Shown here: positions 16,147 through 24,515 of the stretch, piece by piece | Position numbering within the stretch: position 1 is the first letter of the stretch | Layout of the letters: every line of letters begins with the position of its first letter | Position numbers and translations under genes: made by a program | Notes under the pieces: model-generated | What the model was told of the DNA's origin: nothing | The model's input: the letters and a program-made list of their open reading frames with translations, nothing else | The model's database searches: none | Origin: JBCCFK01 sp965262315 | Lineage (GTDB): Bacteria > Actinomycetota > Acidimicrobiia > Acidimicrobiales > UBA8592 | Direction of reading: 5' to 3' | Assembly (NCBI GenBank): GCA_965262315.1 | Contig: CBDHFJ010000105.1 | Location: 1 to 64,000 of the forward strand | DNA length: 64,000 nt

Positions 16147-18081
16147 TCAGTTGGCGCCGTCGCCGTCGGTCACGCGCTCGACGGCGTCGCGGACCATTGC
16201 CGCCAGCGGGTCGTCACCGAGCTCGTCGTCGCTCTCCTCGAAGAAGGACGACTCGGGGTCCGCCTGGGCGACTTCCGCCGACGTCACGAGGTTCGCGGCG
16301 CCGGTGTCAGCCGGCTCGGTGGCCCACGGGTCGGTATTGGTCGACGGAGACCACGCGCCGTCGCCCGAGCTCCACGAACTGGCCGACCCGTCGGCATCCT
16401 CGTCGGCGCCCCAGGATGCCGTGGTCGCCGGTGCGTCCTCGGCTGCGGCTCCCCAGGAGTCGCCTGCGTCGCCCTCGGAGCTGCCCCACGATGCCGTGGC
16501 GGCAGGTGCTTCGGACGACCAGCTCTCGGTGGTCTCCTCGTCCGTGGTGCCCCAGGCATCGGCGCGCTGGTCGTCGGCACCCCAGGAATCGGTGGGTTCG
16601 GTGGTGGGGTCGTCGGCACCCCAGGAATCGGTGGGTTCGGTGGTGGGGTCGTCGGCACCCCAGGAATCGGTGGGTTCGGTGGTGGGGTCGTCGGCACCCC
16701 AGGAGCCGGTGGGTTCGGTGGTGGGGTCGTCGGCACCCCAGGAGCCGGTGGGTTCGGTGGTGGGGTCGTCGGCACCCCAGGAATCGGTGGGTTCGGTGGT
16801 GGGGTCGTCGGCGGTCCACGCGGAGGTGGTGCTCGAGTCGTCGCCCCACGAGGTCGCGGCCTCGGCCGCATCGTCGGCTGCGCCCCAAGCATCGGTGGTG
16901 CCGGACGGGGCCTCTTCAACCGCGCCCCAGGGAGCCGGCGTTTCGTCGATGGCCCCGTCAGCCCAGGCCGCTGGGGCCGGTGGGCGATCGTCCATGGCGT
17001 CGTCGGCGTTGGACGCGTCGACGTCTTCCCAGAGGTCGGTCAGCGGAGCGTCGCCGGTCTCGGCGAGGGCCTCGACGTCGGCGACCGGGGGCGGGGGCGG
17101 CATCGGCGGCGGGTCCGCGAGCTCGCTCTCCGGCTGGTCGGCCTCGTGGTGGTCAGCCTCGGGCTGGTCGGTCTCGTGGTGGCCGGTCTCGGGCTCGGCG
17201 AGTGTGGCTTGCACCGGCGCGATGTCGTCGCCGGCCGGAACGGCCGGTTCGTTGGAAACGTCGGCGTCGGCCTCGTGCGGCTCGTCGGCTGCCTCCATGG
17301 CGGCGGCCGGCGCCTCGTCGGCATCAGCGAACTCGGCGACTGGAATCGGGTCCGGCATGCGGGGCTCGGGCATCTCCGCCGGCGGCTCGGGTGACGCCGC
17401 GGGCTCGGCCAGCGCCAGCTCGCCTGGCTCGATGGTGGGATCCGAATGGTTGGCGACGGCCTGCTCGAAGTGCTCTCGGGCACGCTCGAACTCGCTGGAG
17501 GTGATGTTGATCCGCGACAGGAGCTCGCGCTCCGCGCTCTTCACCGCTTCCCAGCGCTCGGTGGCGTCGTTGGTCAGCCGGTCGTACTTGGCCGCGGCGT
17601 CCTGCTCGGCACGTTCCCGCATCTCGGTGGCTGCGGCCTCGGCGTCCTCGCGGATCCGGTTCGCGTAGGCGACGGTCTCGGCGCGGAAGCTCTCGGCCTG
17701 CTGCTCGGTGGTGCGTCGGAGCTCGTCCACCTGGCTCCGGACCTGGCGGACGTAGGCATCCGCCTCACCCTTGTGTCCCGTCGCCCAGTCTTCGGCGTCA
17801 CGCACGATGGCGTCCGCCGAGCGCTGCGCGGCCTCGAGAACCTCGTCGACATGTGAGCCGACCACGGCGATGGTCCGCTTCGTCGGTTCCACCTGGGCCG
17901 GGGGCTCCTGCGCGGCCACCGGCTCCGGCGTCTCGCGCTGCGCGGCCTCCAGATCGATCTGGAGTCGTTGCACGTCCTGCGCCACCTTCTCCAAGAAGGC
18001 GCTCACCACATCAGCGTCCACACCGCCCTTCTTGACGGAGGGGAACGACTTGGCACGAATCTCATCGGGCGTCATCGCCAT
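16147..18081 (-). CDS. DivIVA-domain protein with coiled coil and 13-residue repeats
   Basis: This 644-residue protein opens MAMTPDEIRAKSFPSVKKGG and VDADVVSAFLEKVAQ, the DivIVA N-terminal membrane-curvature domain. A coiled coil follows to about residue 220 (QRSADAIVRDAEDWA, ERAEQDAAAKYD). The rest is acidic, low-complexity Ala/Glu/Asp/Pro/Trp sequence with six tandem copies of a 13-residue SWGADDPTTEPTD unit. DivIVA proteins organise polar growth or septum functions in actinobacteria; a role as a cell-pole or envelope scaffold is inferred. It is monocistronic and divergent from the exonuclease gene. Confidence 0.8.
   Translation of the reverse strand: MAMTPDEIRAKSFPSVKKGGVDADVVSAFLEKVAQDVQRLQIDLEAAQRETPEPVAAQEPPAQVEPTKRTIAVVGSHVDEVLEAAQRSADAIVRDAEDWATGHKGEADAYVRQVRSQVDELRRTTEQQAESFRAETVAYANRIREDAEAAATEMRERAEQDAAAKYDRLTNDATERWEAVKSAERELLSRINITSSEFERAREHFEQAVANHSDPTIEPGELALAEPAASPEPPAEMPEPRMPDPIPVAEFADADEAPAAAMEAADEPHEADADVSNEPAVPAGDDIAPVQATLAEPETGHHETDQPEADHHEADQPESELADPPPMPPPPPVADVEALAETGDAPLTDLWEDVDASNADDAMDDRPPAPAAWADGAIDETPAPWGAVEEAPSGTTDAWGAADDAAEAATSWGDDSSTTSAWTADDPTTEPTDSWGADDPTTEPTGSWGADDPTTEPTGSWGADDPTTEPTDSWGADDPTTEPTDSWGADDPTTEPTDSWGADDQRADAWGTTDEETTESWSSEAPAATASWGSSEGDAGDSWGAAAEDAPATTASWGADEDADGSASSWSSGDGAWSPSTNTDPWATEPADTGAANLVTSAEVAQADPESSFFEESDDELGDDPLAAMVRDAVERVTDGDGAN
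16568..16811. repeat. 39-bp tandem repeat array inside the DivIVA-like gene
   Basis: About 6.2 nearly identical 39-bp units encode the 13-residue SWGADDPTTEPT(D/G) repeat on the minus strand. Copies differ mainly at one codon (Asp or Gly). Such near-identity suggests recent expansion by slippage or unequal exchange, so copy number may vary among strains. Confidence 0.9.
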
Positions 18082-18352
18082 GACAGGTCCTTTCGGTCAC
18101 TCGCCGAAGGCCGCCACCAAGGCCGCGACGAGCTCGTGGGCTCCCACGGCGCCGACCCTAGCGGTCGCACGTGGGAGGATGTGCCGAGCATCGGGCATGC
18201 TCGTTCGGGCTGCAGGAGCAGCGGTGAAGGACGTCGGTCCATGGTTGTCACCATCGGCGTGCCCCGACGGGACTTGAGCCGATCGGATCATGGAACCGGG
18301 GAATCCTCCCCAGCGGGTGCCCTCGTGTGCGGGTGTGGCAGACTCCGCGTCC

Positions 18353-19231
18353 ATGCGCGTCCACCTCGTCGACGGAACCTATGAGCTGTTCCGCTATCAC
18401 TTCGCCCTGCCGCACCATCAGACCGCGTCCGGGCAGCACACCGGTGCGGTCCGCGGTGTGCTCGGCTCCATGGCGCAGCTCCTCGAGGACGGCGCCACCC
18501 ATGTCGGTGTCGCCACCGACCACGTGATCGAGTCGTTCCGCAACGACCTCTACGACGGCTACAAGGACGGCTCGGGGATGGAGCCGGAGATCCTCTCCCA
18601 GTTCCAGTTGCTCGAGGACGCGTTGGAGTCGGCCGGCTTCTGCGTCCTGGCGATGGTCGAGTACGAGGCCGACGACGCCCTCGGGGCCTGCGCTCGCGTC
18701 GCCGCCGCCGACTCGCGTGTCGACCAGGTCATGATCTGCACGCCGGACAAGGACTTGGGCCAGTGTGTCACCGACGATGGTCGCATCGTGCAGTACGACC
18801 GCCGGAAGCAGATGCTGATCGACCGTGACGCGGTGATCGAGAAGTTCGGCGTTCCACCCGAGTCGATCCCGGACTACCTCGGCCTCGTCGGCGACACCGC
18901 CGACGGCTTTCCGGGCCTCCCGGGCTGGGGGGCCAAGTCGGCTTCGACCGTGCTCGCCCGCTACGGACACATCGAGGACATCCCGCTCGAGCCCGGCAAG
19001 TGGGACGTCAGTGTCCGGGGGGCGGCCAAGCTGGCGAAGACCCTCGCCGATCTCCACGACGACGCGCTGCTCTTCCGGCGGATCGCCACCATCGAGTACG
19101 ACGCTCCGACCGTCGGATCGGTGGACGAGCTCGAATGGCAGGGTCCCGGCGCCGACTTCGCCACGCTGGCCGCAGACATCGACGCACCGGCGCTCGTCGA
19201 CCGGTTCGCCCGTCTGGCCGAGGGGCGGTGA
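18353..19231 (+). CDS. 5'-3' exonuclease (PolA N-terminal/flap-endonuclease family)
   Basis: The 292-residue product starts MRVHLVDGTYELFRYHFALP. Conserved acidic metal ligands are visible: D7, then VGVATDHVIESFRNDLYDGY, YEADDALGA, and ICTPDKDLGQCV. A helix-hairpin-helix region follows (YLGLVGDTADGFPGLPGWGAK). It is a stand-alone exonuclease domain without polymerase, like bacterial ExoIX/YpcP-type proteins, and probably processes RNA primers or flaps. The ATG at 18353 was preferred because the family starts at this strand. Its stop overlaps the MFS start by 4 bp. Confidence 0.88.
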   Translation: MRVHLVDGTYELFRYHFALPHHQTASGQHTGAVRGVLGSMAQLLEDGATHVGVATDHVIESFRNDLYDGYKDGSGMEPEILSQFQLLEDALESAGFCVLAMVEYEADDALGACARVAAADSRVDQVMICTPDKDLGQCVTDDGRIVQYDRRKQMLIDRDAVIEKFGVPPESIPDYLGLVGDTADGFPGLPGWGAKSASTVLARYGHIEDIPLEPGKWDVSVRGAAKLAKTLADLHDDALLFRRIATIEYDAPTVGSVDELEWQGPGADFATLAADIDAPALVDRFARLAEGR

Positions 19232-20391
19232 CGGGCCCCGACGCCGGCACCCGTCGCGTCGGCCTGCTGCTGGCGTCGACCCTCTTCGTCCTCCTCGGGT
19301 TGCCCGAGGGAGTGCTGGGCACGGTCTGGCCGTCGCTGCGCGAATCGTTGGACCGGCCGGTGGAGTCGCTCGCATGGCTGGTGGCCGGCTACACGGCCGG
19401 CTACTTCGTCTCCACCCTGTCCGCCGGTCGGACCCAGGATCGCGTGGGTGTGGGCCAGACGGTGGCGCTCGGGGTCGCGGCGACCGTGGTGGGCCTGGCG
19501 CTCTACACCGTCGGTGACCTGTGGCCGGTGGTGGTGGCTGCCGCCTTCGTCCTGGGGTGCGGTGGGGGTACCGTCGACGCCGCCCTCAACGCCTACGTGG
19601 CCATCGTGCATGGGCCACGGGCGATGAACATGCTGCACGCGATGTTCGGGATCGGGGCGACCGGCGGCCCGCTCCTCGTGACCGCGGCGCTGTCACTCGA
19701 CATCTCCTGGCGTTGGGTCTACGCGTCGCTGCTGGCCGTCGAGCTCGTGATGCTGGCGCTGGTGATCTCGAGGCGGCCCGCCCTTGATGTGCCTCGGTCC
19801 GCCGACCACCGCGACGACGCCGACGCCCGCATGCGGTGGCGAGTGCTCGGCCCGATGCTCGCGTTCTTCTTGTTCTACGTGTCCGTGGAAGCGTCCTACG
19901 GGCAGTGGTCCTACTCGGTCCTCACCGATGAGCGGGGTGTCTCCGACACCGTGGCCGGCTGGGCCGTCGCCGCGTTCTGGGGTGGACTCACCGTGGGGCG
20001 GCTCACACTCGGCGTCGTCGGCCACCGCATCGATCCCGAGCGCCTGCTCGGAGCGAGTACGGCCGGCATGGTCGCCGGTGCGGCCCTCTTCTGGTGGGAC
20101 CCCGTCGCCGGGGCCGACCTGCTGGCCCTCCCCGTCATCGGTGCCGCGGCAGCCGGGGTCTTCCCGGCGCTCGTCCTGCTGACACCGACCTGGCTGGGGG
20201 AGCGGCAGACGGGACGCGCTGTCGGGTACCAACTGGCCGCGTCCTCGGTGGGTGTCATCGCCACCAGCGCGGTGCTCGGTGCGCTGGTCCGGACCGTCGA
20301 CCTCGGCGTCGTGGCCCCGACCCTGCTGGCCCTGTCGGTGGCCATGGTGGCGGCCAACGTCGTGACCCAACGGGTCGCGTCCGGTCTGTGA
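19228..20391 (+). CDS. MFS transporter
   Basis: From GTG 19228 the 387-residue product has about 12 hydrophobic helices with a short cytoplasmic loop after helix 6 (RRPALDVPRSADHRDDADAR). The helix 2-3 loop carries a degenerate motif A (SAGRTQDRVGVGQ), and GGGTVDAALNAYVA resembles the FucP/sugar or YfkF-like major facilitator branch. The substrate is unknown. It overlaps the exonuclease stop (GTGA), so the two are co-translated, although a functional link is not obvious. Confidence 0.88.
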   Translation: MTGPDAGTRRVGLLLASTLFVLLGLPEGVLGTVWPSLRESLDRPVESLAWLVAGYTAGYFVSTLSAGRTQDRVGVGQTVALGVAATVVGLALYTVGDLWPVVVAAAFVLGCGGGTVDAALNAYVAIVHGPRAMNMLHAMFGIGATGGPLLVTAALSLDISWRWVYASLLAVELVMLALVISRRPALDVPRSADHRDDADARMRWRVLGPMLAFFLFYVSVEASYGQWSYSVLTDERGVSDTVAGWAVAAFWGGLTVGRLTLGVVGHRIDPERLLGASTAGMVAGAALFWWDPVAGADLLALPVIGAAAAGVFPALVLLTPTWLGERQTGRAVGYQLAASSVGVIATSAVLGALVRTVDLGVVAPTLLALSVAMVAANVVTQRVASGL

Positions 20392-20469
20392 GCGCTGTGT
20401 GGGCCGTCTCGTGACCGGCCAGAGGTGTCCGCAGACCGGTATCCGGCTCGACGCCGTGCCGACCCACGC

Positions 20470-21273
20470 TCAGTCGAAGACCCGGTCCATCCGGTCGAAG
20501 CGTCGCCGAATGAACTCGCGGCTCTCGGGGTGGGTGAACAGATAGAGCTGGTTCTCGCGGATGCCCTTCAGCACCAGGTCGGCGGCGACATCGGGACCGA
20601 GCATGTCACCCGCCATCTCCTCTTCGTCGACCTCGGGGTACGCCTGCGACGCCGGCCCGCCGTAGTCGTCCTGGCGGTTCCGTCCCGACGCGTCGATGTT
20701 GGTGGCGAGTCGCATGGGGCACAGCACCGAGACGCCGATCTCGTGCGGGCGCAGCTCACGCCACAGGACCTCGGACATGGCGACCACGCCGTACTTGGCG
20801 ACGCAGTAGACACCAAGCCCGTCATTGGGGACGACGCCTGCGAAGGACGCGGTGCTGGCGATGTGTCCGCCCTCGCGCTGGTCGATCATGCGGGGGAGGA
20901 ACGCCTCGACGCCGTGGATCGGCCCCCACAGGTCCACGTCGATGCACCACTTCCAGTCGGCGTGGGTCATCTCGGCGATCGGTCCGCCGACCGCCACGCC
21001 CGCGTTGTTGAACAGGAAGTGGCAGCCGCCCAGCCGATCCCACGCGGCGTCCGCCAGCGCTTCGACCGCCGCCAGATCCGTGACATCGGTGACGACGGCC
21101 TCGACCTGGACCCCGGCCTCGGCGACCTGGTTGGCTGCGTCCCGAAGCGTCTCCTCCTCGATGTCGGCCAGCACGAGATGCATGCCCTCGGCGGCCAGTC
21201 GGTGGGCTGTCGCGAGCCCGATACCGGAGGCGCCACCTGTGATGACGCCGACCTTTCCCTGCAGATCGTCCAT
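20470..21273 (-). CDS. Short-chain dehydrogenase/reductase (SDR)
   Basis: This 267-residue classical SDR begins MDDLQGKVGVITGGASGIGL, with the TGxxxGIG nucleotide-binding motif. The adenine-ring NNAG segment is FLFNNAGVAVGG, and the catalytic Ser-Tyr-Lys set is in ASTASFAG and YCVAKYG. The Asp in LVLADIEEE after strand 2 suggests NAD+ preference. The substrate is unknown. The upstream NTF2-like gene is on the same strand, a pairing common in actinobacterial degradative clusters. Confidence 0.9.
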   Translation of the reverse strand: MDDLQGKVGVITGGASGIGLATAHRLAAEGMHLVLADIEEETLRDAANQVAEAGVQVEAVVTDVTDLAAVEALADAAWDRLGGCHFLFNNAGVAVGGPIAEMTHADWKWCIDVDLWGPIHGVEAFLPRMIDQREGGHIASTASFAGVVPNDGLGVYCVAKYGVVAMSEVLWRELRPHEIGVSVLCPMRLATNIDASGRNRQDDYGGPASQAYPEVDEEEMAGDMLGPDVAADLVLKGIRENQLYLFTHPESREFIRRRFDRMDRVFD

Positions 21274-21505
21274 GTTGCGGACGCTACCGCGTGACCGGCG
21301 CCGCAGACCGGGGAGTACTCGGCCGCAGTCGAGGCCGTCGAGCTCTGGGACCACGTGGTCGCACTCGCGGCCTTTCCCGGGCTTCGCGGAGATGAAGCGC
21401 TCGCTGCGCGAGCGGCCGCAGCTGCGATCGTTCGGGGTCGAGTCCGGCGACGTGGGCGTCGAGGAGGACTGGCACGGCGGGAGCCGCCGCCAGAAGAAGT
21501 AGCCG

Positions 21506-22031
21506 TCAGGCGTCGTAGAGCGGGTCGGTGCGGTCCCGTGCACTGAAGACGTAGTTGCCGGCCATGTCCTCGTGCACTGAAGACGTAGTTGCCGGCCATG
21601 TCCTCGTGCCACGGGTCCCGGCGGGTCCAGTCGACCCGCAGGATGCGCTGCGCGATCCGCCAGGTGCCATCGCGCGGTGTCAGCGTGTCGATCCATCGTC
21701 CGTTGAACGTGTGGAGGACCTTGCCGTCGTCGGTCTGCTGCACGTGGAACGCGAGGATGTAGCTCTCGGCCACGGCGCTGTCGCCGCGGTAGTCGATGAG
21801 CGTGTTGGTGACCCGGTGTTGTGTGGCGAGGTAGGCGTCCTTCAGCTTGGCGCACGCGTAGTCGGCGAAGACCGGAGCGGGCTGGGGGTCCGGCGCGCCG
21901 TAGTCCACCAGGATCCCGTCGTCGTGGAACGCCGCCTTGACGGCATCGGGGTCGCATCGATCGATGCCACGGGCGTAGGTGGCGATCGCGTCGGCGATCT
22001 GGGCGCGGGCTGACAGTTCCTCGATGTCCAT
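21506..22031 (-). CDS. NTF2-like/SnoaL-type protein, C-terminus disrupted by a 34-bp duplication
   Basis: The product begins MDIEELSARAQIADAIATYA and has the SnoaL-like cone fold pattern: ARGIDRCDPDAVKAAFHDD, TNTLIDYRGDSAVAESYIL, and FNGRWIDTLTPRDGTWRIAQ. Such proteins are small polyketide-cyclase/dehydratase-like enzymes, often next to SDRs. A perfect 34-bp tandem duplication (21538-21605) shifts the frame after YVFSA. Removing one copy gives the short ending RDRTDPLYDA and a stop at 21506. With the duplication the frame runs on to 20967, overlapping the SDR gene, which is unlikely to be native. Confidence 0.75.
21538..21605. repeat. Perfect 34-bp tandem duplication
   Basis: The 34-bp unit beginning GTGCACTGAAGACGTAGTTG at 21538 is repeated without a mismatch at 21572. 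The repeats lie at the 3' end of the NTF2-like gene and change its frame. This is either a recent slippage event or an assembly artefact. Confidence 0.95.
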
Positions 22032-22368
22032 GCCCGGACGTTAGTCCTGCACCGCCAGGCGTGACGACGGTCACCGCCGTTCTGTGATGTGGTCGACAGA
22101 ACGGGGCCCGCCGGCGTGCGCATGATGCGCACGAGCGGTCCCGGTGGTCGGCCCAAGCGGGCGGCCGACCACCAGCGATCGATCCGTGGAACCGCGCCGG
22201 TACCCCCGGGCGTGGACGGATCGTGGACCAGGGCTGTCCGGCGGACGTATCCCAACGCGGACGCCGGGCGGCCCGAGTCCCACCGATGGATCGCCGAGGC
22301 TGATCGCGCTGCGAGCAACTATCGTCCCGACCGACCCGGTGCGGGACCGGGCAACGGAGGTGACGACG
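22032..22368. other. Divergent intergenic region with inverted repeat
   Basis: No convincing gene is visible in these 337 bp between the NTF2-like gene and the UspA gene. A 9-bp perfect inverted repeat, CCGTTCTGT (22077-22085) and ACAGAACGG (22096-22104), lies upstream of both starts and could be an operator. An ACGGAGG ribosome site ends at 22359. Confidence 0.5.
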
Positions 22369-22800
22369 ATGTACTCGACGATCGTGGTGGGCACCGATGG
22401 CTCAGCCACCGCCAGCGTGGCGGTTGCCCGAGCCGGTGAGCTCGCCGCGTTGTGTGGCGCCACCGTTCATCTGGTGCACGGCGCCGGGAGTGCGGTGACG
22501 GCCGACGCAGCGATGATGGCCGTGCCCGTCGCGGTGACCGAGGACGCGCTCGAGCGGCTGAAGGCCGAGCTCGACCAGCACGCCGAACCCCTCCGGGCGA
22601 AGGGCGTGGACGTCATCGTGCATGTCGAGGCCGCGTCGGGGCCCGAAGCGCTGCTGGGATACGCCGAGAACGTCGAGGCCGACCTGATCGTGGTCGGCAA
22701 TCAGGGCATGACGGGCAAGCGCCGGTTCATCCTCGGCTCGGTCCCCAACGCGGTGAGCCACCATGCGCCCTGCTCGGTGCTGATCGTTCGCACGGACTGA
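22369..22800 (+). CDS. Universal stress protein (UspA family)
   Basis: The 143-residue product starts MYSTIVVGTDGSATASVAVA and ends GSVPNAVSHHAPCSVLIVRT, the two conserved ends of a single-domain UspA. The ATP-binding G-2x-G-9x-G(S/T) motif is seen as GNQGMTGKRRFILGS. These proteins are dimeric stress-response nucleotide binders. ATG 22369 has better spacing from the ACGGAGG site than the in-frame GTG at 22360. Confidence 0.93.
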   Translation: MYSTIVVGTDGSATASVAVARAGELAALCGATVHLVHGAGSAVTADAAMMAVPVAVTEDALERLKAELDQHAEPLRAKGVDVIVHVEAASGPEALLGYAENVEADLIVVGNQGMTGKRRFILGSVPNAVSHHAPCSVLIVRTD

Positions 22801-22858
22801 CGCCGTTCTCCCGAGTGCCGCGTCGCGCCGGCGCTGCTCGAGCGAGTCGCTCGCGGGG

Positions 22859-23929
22859 TCAGCCGAACAGTGCCCTGATCTCGTCGGGAACGCCGTGGTC
22901 GAGCTGGGAGACGTGGCAGGACGCCGGGTCCCGGTCGGGGCGCCATCGGCTGAGGCGGGCCACACCCCGGAATCGCCCACCGGTGGCGTGCTCGTAGCGG
23001 ACCTCGGCCACCAGCACGGGCCGGATCGGGATCCAGCTCATGTCCTTCTGGGCATTCCAACGGTTCGGTCCGCCGGGCATCGATCCGTCGGCGGTCTCCG
23101 CGGTCTGCGACGCCCAGTCGCCCCACGGGTGATCGCCGATGTCGTCGAGGTGGAGCTCGCTCAGCTTCTCGAGCAGGAGTGGACGATCGGCGGCCTTGAA
23201 GCTGCTGGCCACACCGAGGTGCCGGAGGTTGCCGTCGTCGTCGTGGGCGCCGAGCAGCAGCGACCCCACACCGTCGCCGGACTTGTGGATGCGGTAACCC
23301 GCCACCACGCAGTCCGCGGTGCGTTGTTGCTTGACCTTGAACAGGACCCGCTTGTCTTCGACGTAGGGGCCATCGGCGGGCTTTGCCATGACGCCGTCGA
23401 ACCCGGCACCCTCGAAGCGCTCGAACCACTCCTGGGCCGTCTCCCGGTCGGTCGTGGATCGGGTCAGCAGGAACGGGTCGGTGAAGCCGGCGGCCACCTC
23501 CTCCAGGAGGCGACGTCGCTCGGCAAAGGGCTCCTCCATGAGGTTCCGGTCGCCGAGCGACAGCAGGTCGAAGGCCACGAAGCTCGCCGGCGTGGCCTCG
23601 GCGAGCATGCGCACGCGGCTCTCGGCCGGGTGGATGCGTTGGCCGAGCGCGTCGAAGTCGAGGCCATCGGGCCCCGGGACCACGAGCTCCCCGTCGATCA
23701 CGGCGCGGTCAGGGAACTGGTCGCGCACCGGCTGGATCAGTTCGGGGAAGTAGCGGGTGAACGGTCGTTGGTTCCGGCTGCCGAGCTCCACCTCGTCACC
23801 GTCGCGGAAGATGATGCAACGGAACCCGTCCCACTTGGGTTCGAAGATCAGATCGCCCTCGTCGCCGGCCGGGAGTTCGTGGACCGCCTTCGCCAGCATC
23901 GGCTTGATCGGCGGCCTCACCGGTGCCAC
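22859..23929 (-). CDS. ligC: ATP-dependent DNA ligase, LigC type
   Basis: This 356-residue protein has the adenylation motif EPKWDGFRC with Lys32 as the AMP acceptor. Other nucleotidyltransferase motifs follow: VIDGELVV, FVAFDLL, FDGVMAKP, and FKVKQQRTADCVVAGY. An OB domain completes the protein; no LigD-type polymerase or nuclease domain and no N-terminal DNA-binding domain are present. LigC proteins act in non-replicative repair, for example stationary-phase base-excision or end joining. GTG 23929 lies within the upstream gene's 3' end (13-bp overlap), indicating translational coupling. Confidence 0.85.
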   Translation of the reverse strand: MAPVRPPIKPMLAKAVHELPAGDEGDLIFEPKWDGFRCIIFRDGDEVELGSRNQRPFTRYFPELIQPVRDQFPDRAVIDGELVVPGPDGLDFDALGQRIHPAESRVRMLAEATPASFVAFDLLSLGDRNLMEEPFAERRRLLEEVAAGFTDPFLLTRSTTDRETAQEWFERFEGAGFDGVMAKPADGPYVEDKRVLFKVKQQRTADCVVAGYRIHKSGDGVGSLLLGAHDDDGNLRHLGVASSFKAADRPLLLEKLSELHLDDIGDHPWGDWASQTAETADGSMPGGPNRWNAQKDMSWIPIRPVLVAEVRYEHATGGRFRGVARLSRWRPDRDPASCHVSQLDHGVPDEIRALFG

Positions 23930-24393
23930 GAGAGCACCTCACCTTCTCCCGACAGCAGGAGCGATCCCGGGAAGACCCGGAGACGCCAGGGGATCAGCCG
24001 TAGAACCGCGAAGTTCTCCGACGTCGGGCCGTCCCAACCCGGGATCATCGCGGGGTCGTAGCCGAGCGGCGCCGGCGCCTGCTTGAACATCTCCCACACG
24101 CGGGTGCAGGTGAACTCGTCGAATGCCCATTCGGCCTCGCACTCGGCCTGGCAGGTGTCCTGGGTCGGTGCCCAGTACGACACCGACACGTTGCGGTTGT
24201 GGCTGAGGTGCGCCCGCTTCACGGGGGTGGGGCCGGTGCCGATCCAGCCGATCAGGCCGGAGCCGTCCCACTCCCAGATCGGGTGCAGGACGCGGCTGCG
24301 CGGCCGCCCCTGGGTGTCGGCCGTGGCCACCGACGCCCACACGATCCGGTGAGCCATCTCCACGAACGCCGGTGCAACATCCCCGAGTGCCAT
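23917..24393 (-). CDS. Pyridoxamine 5'-phosphate oxidase-like FMN-binding protein
   Basis: From ATG 24393 the 158-residue protein has the PNPOx split-barrel pattern: HRIVWASVATADTQGRPRSR, then VLHPIWEWDGSGLIGWIGTG, and NRNVSVSYWAP. Such proteins bind FMN or F420 and reduce unknown small molecules; pyridoxal biosynthesis is not implied. A LIPWRLRVFPG segment near the C-terminus resembles other actinobacterial members. It overlaps the ligC start, so the two form an operon. Confidence 0.8.
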   Translation of the reverse strand: MALGDVAPAFVEMAHRIVWASVATADTQGRPRSRVLHPIWEWDGSGLIGWIGTGPTPVKRAHLSHNRNVSVSYWAPTQDTCQAECEAEWAFDEFTCTRVWEMFKQAPAPLGYDPAMIPGWDGPTSENFAVLRLIPWRLRVFPGSLLLSGEGEVLSWHR

Positions 24394-24515
24394 GCCCCAG
24401 CTTCGCACCTGCAGCCAGCGGGCGCAGCCCGGTTGGGCGCGAGGTGCGCACACGGGCGGGGGCCCGATGGCTGCTCTACGGTGGCGGCCACCAGCACGGG
24501 AGCCCAGGAGCAGCA

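Noticed and set aside
16284..16919. Long open frames on both strands through the repeat array (Gly/Val- and Pro-rich proteins).
   Set aside because: They are frame shadows of the 39-bp repeats; only the DivIVA-like frame has a recognisable domain and natural composition.
18240..18310. GACGGGACTTGAGCC-like stretch resembling the 3' half of a tRNA on the minus strand.
   Set aside because: The T stem does not pair and no acceptor partner exists upstream.
21392..21502. Small plus-strand frame MKRSLRERPQLRSFGVESG... ending QKK.
   Set aside because: No ribosome site or family match; it may be a remnant, but the support is too weak to call.
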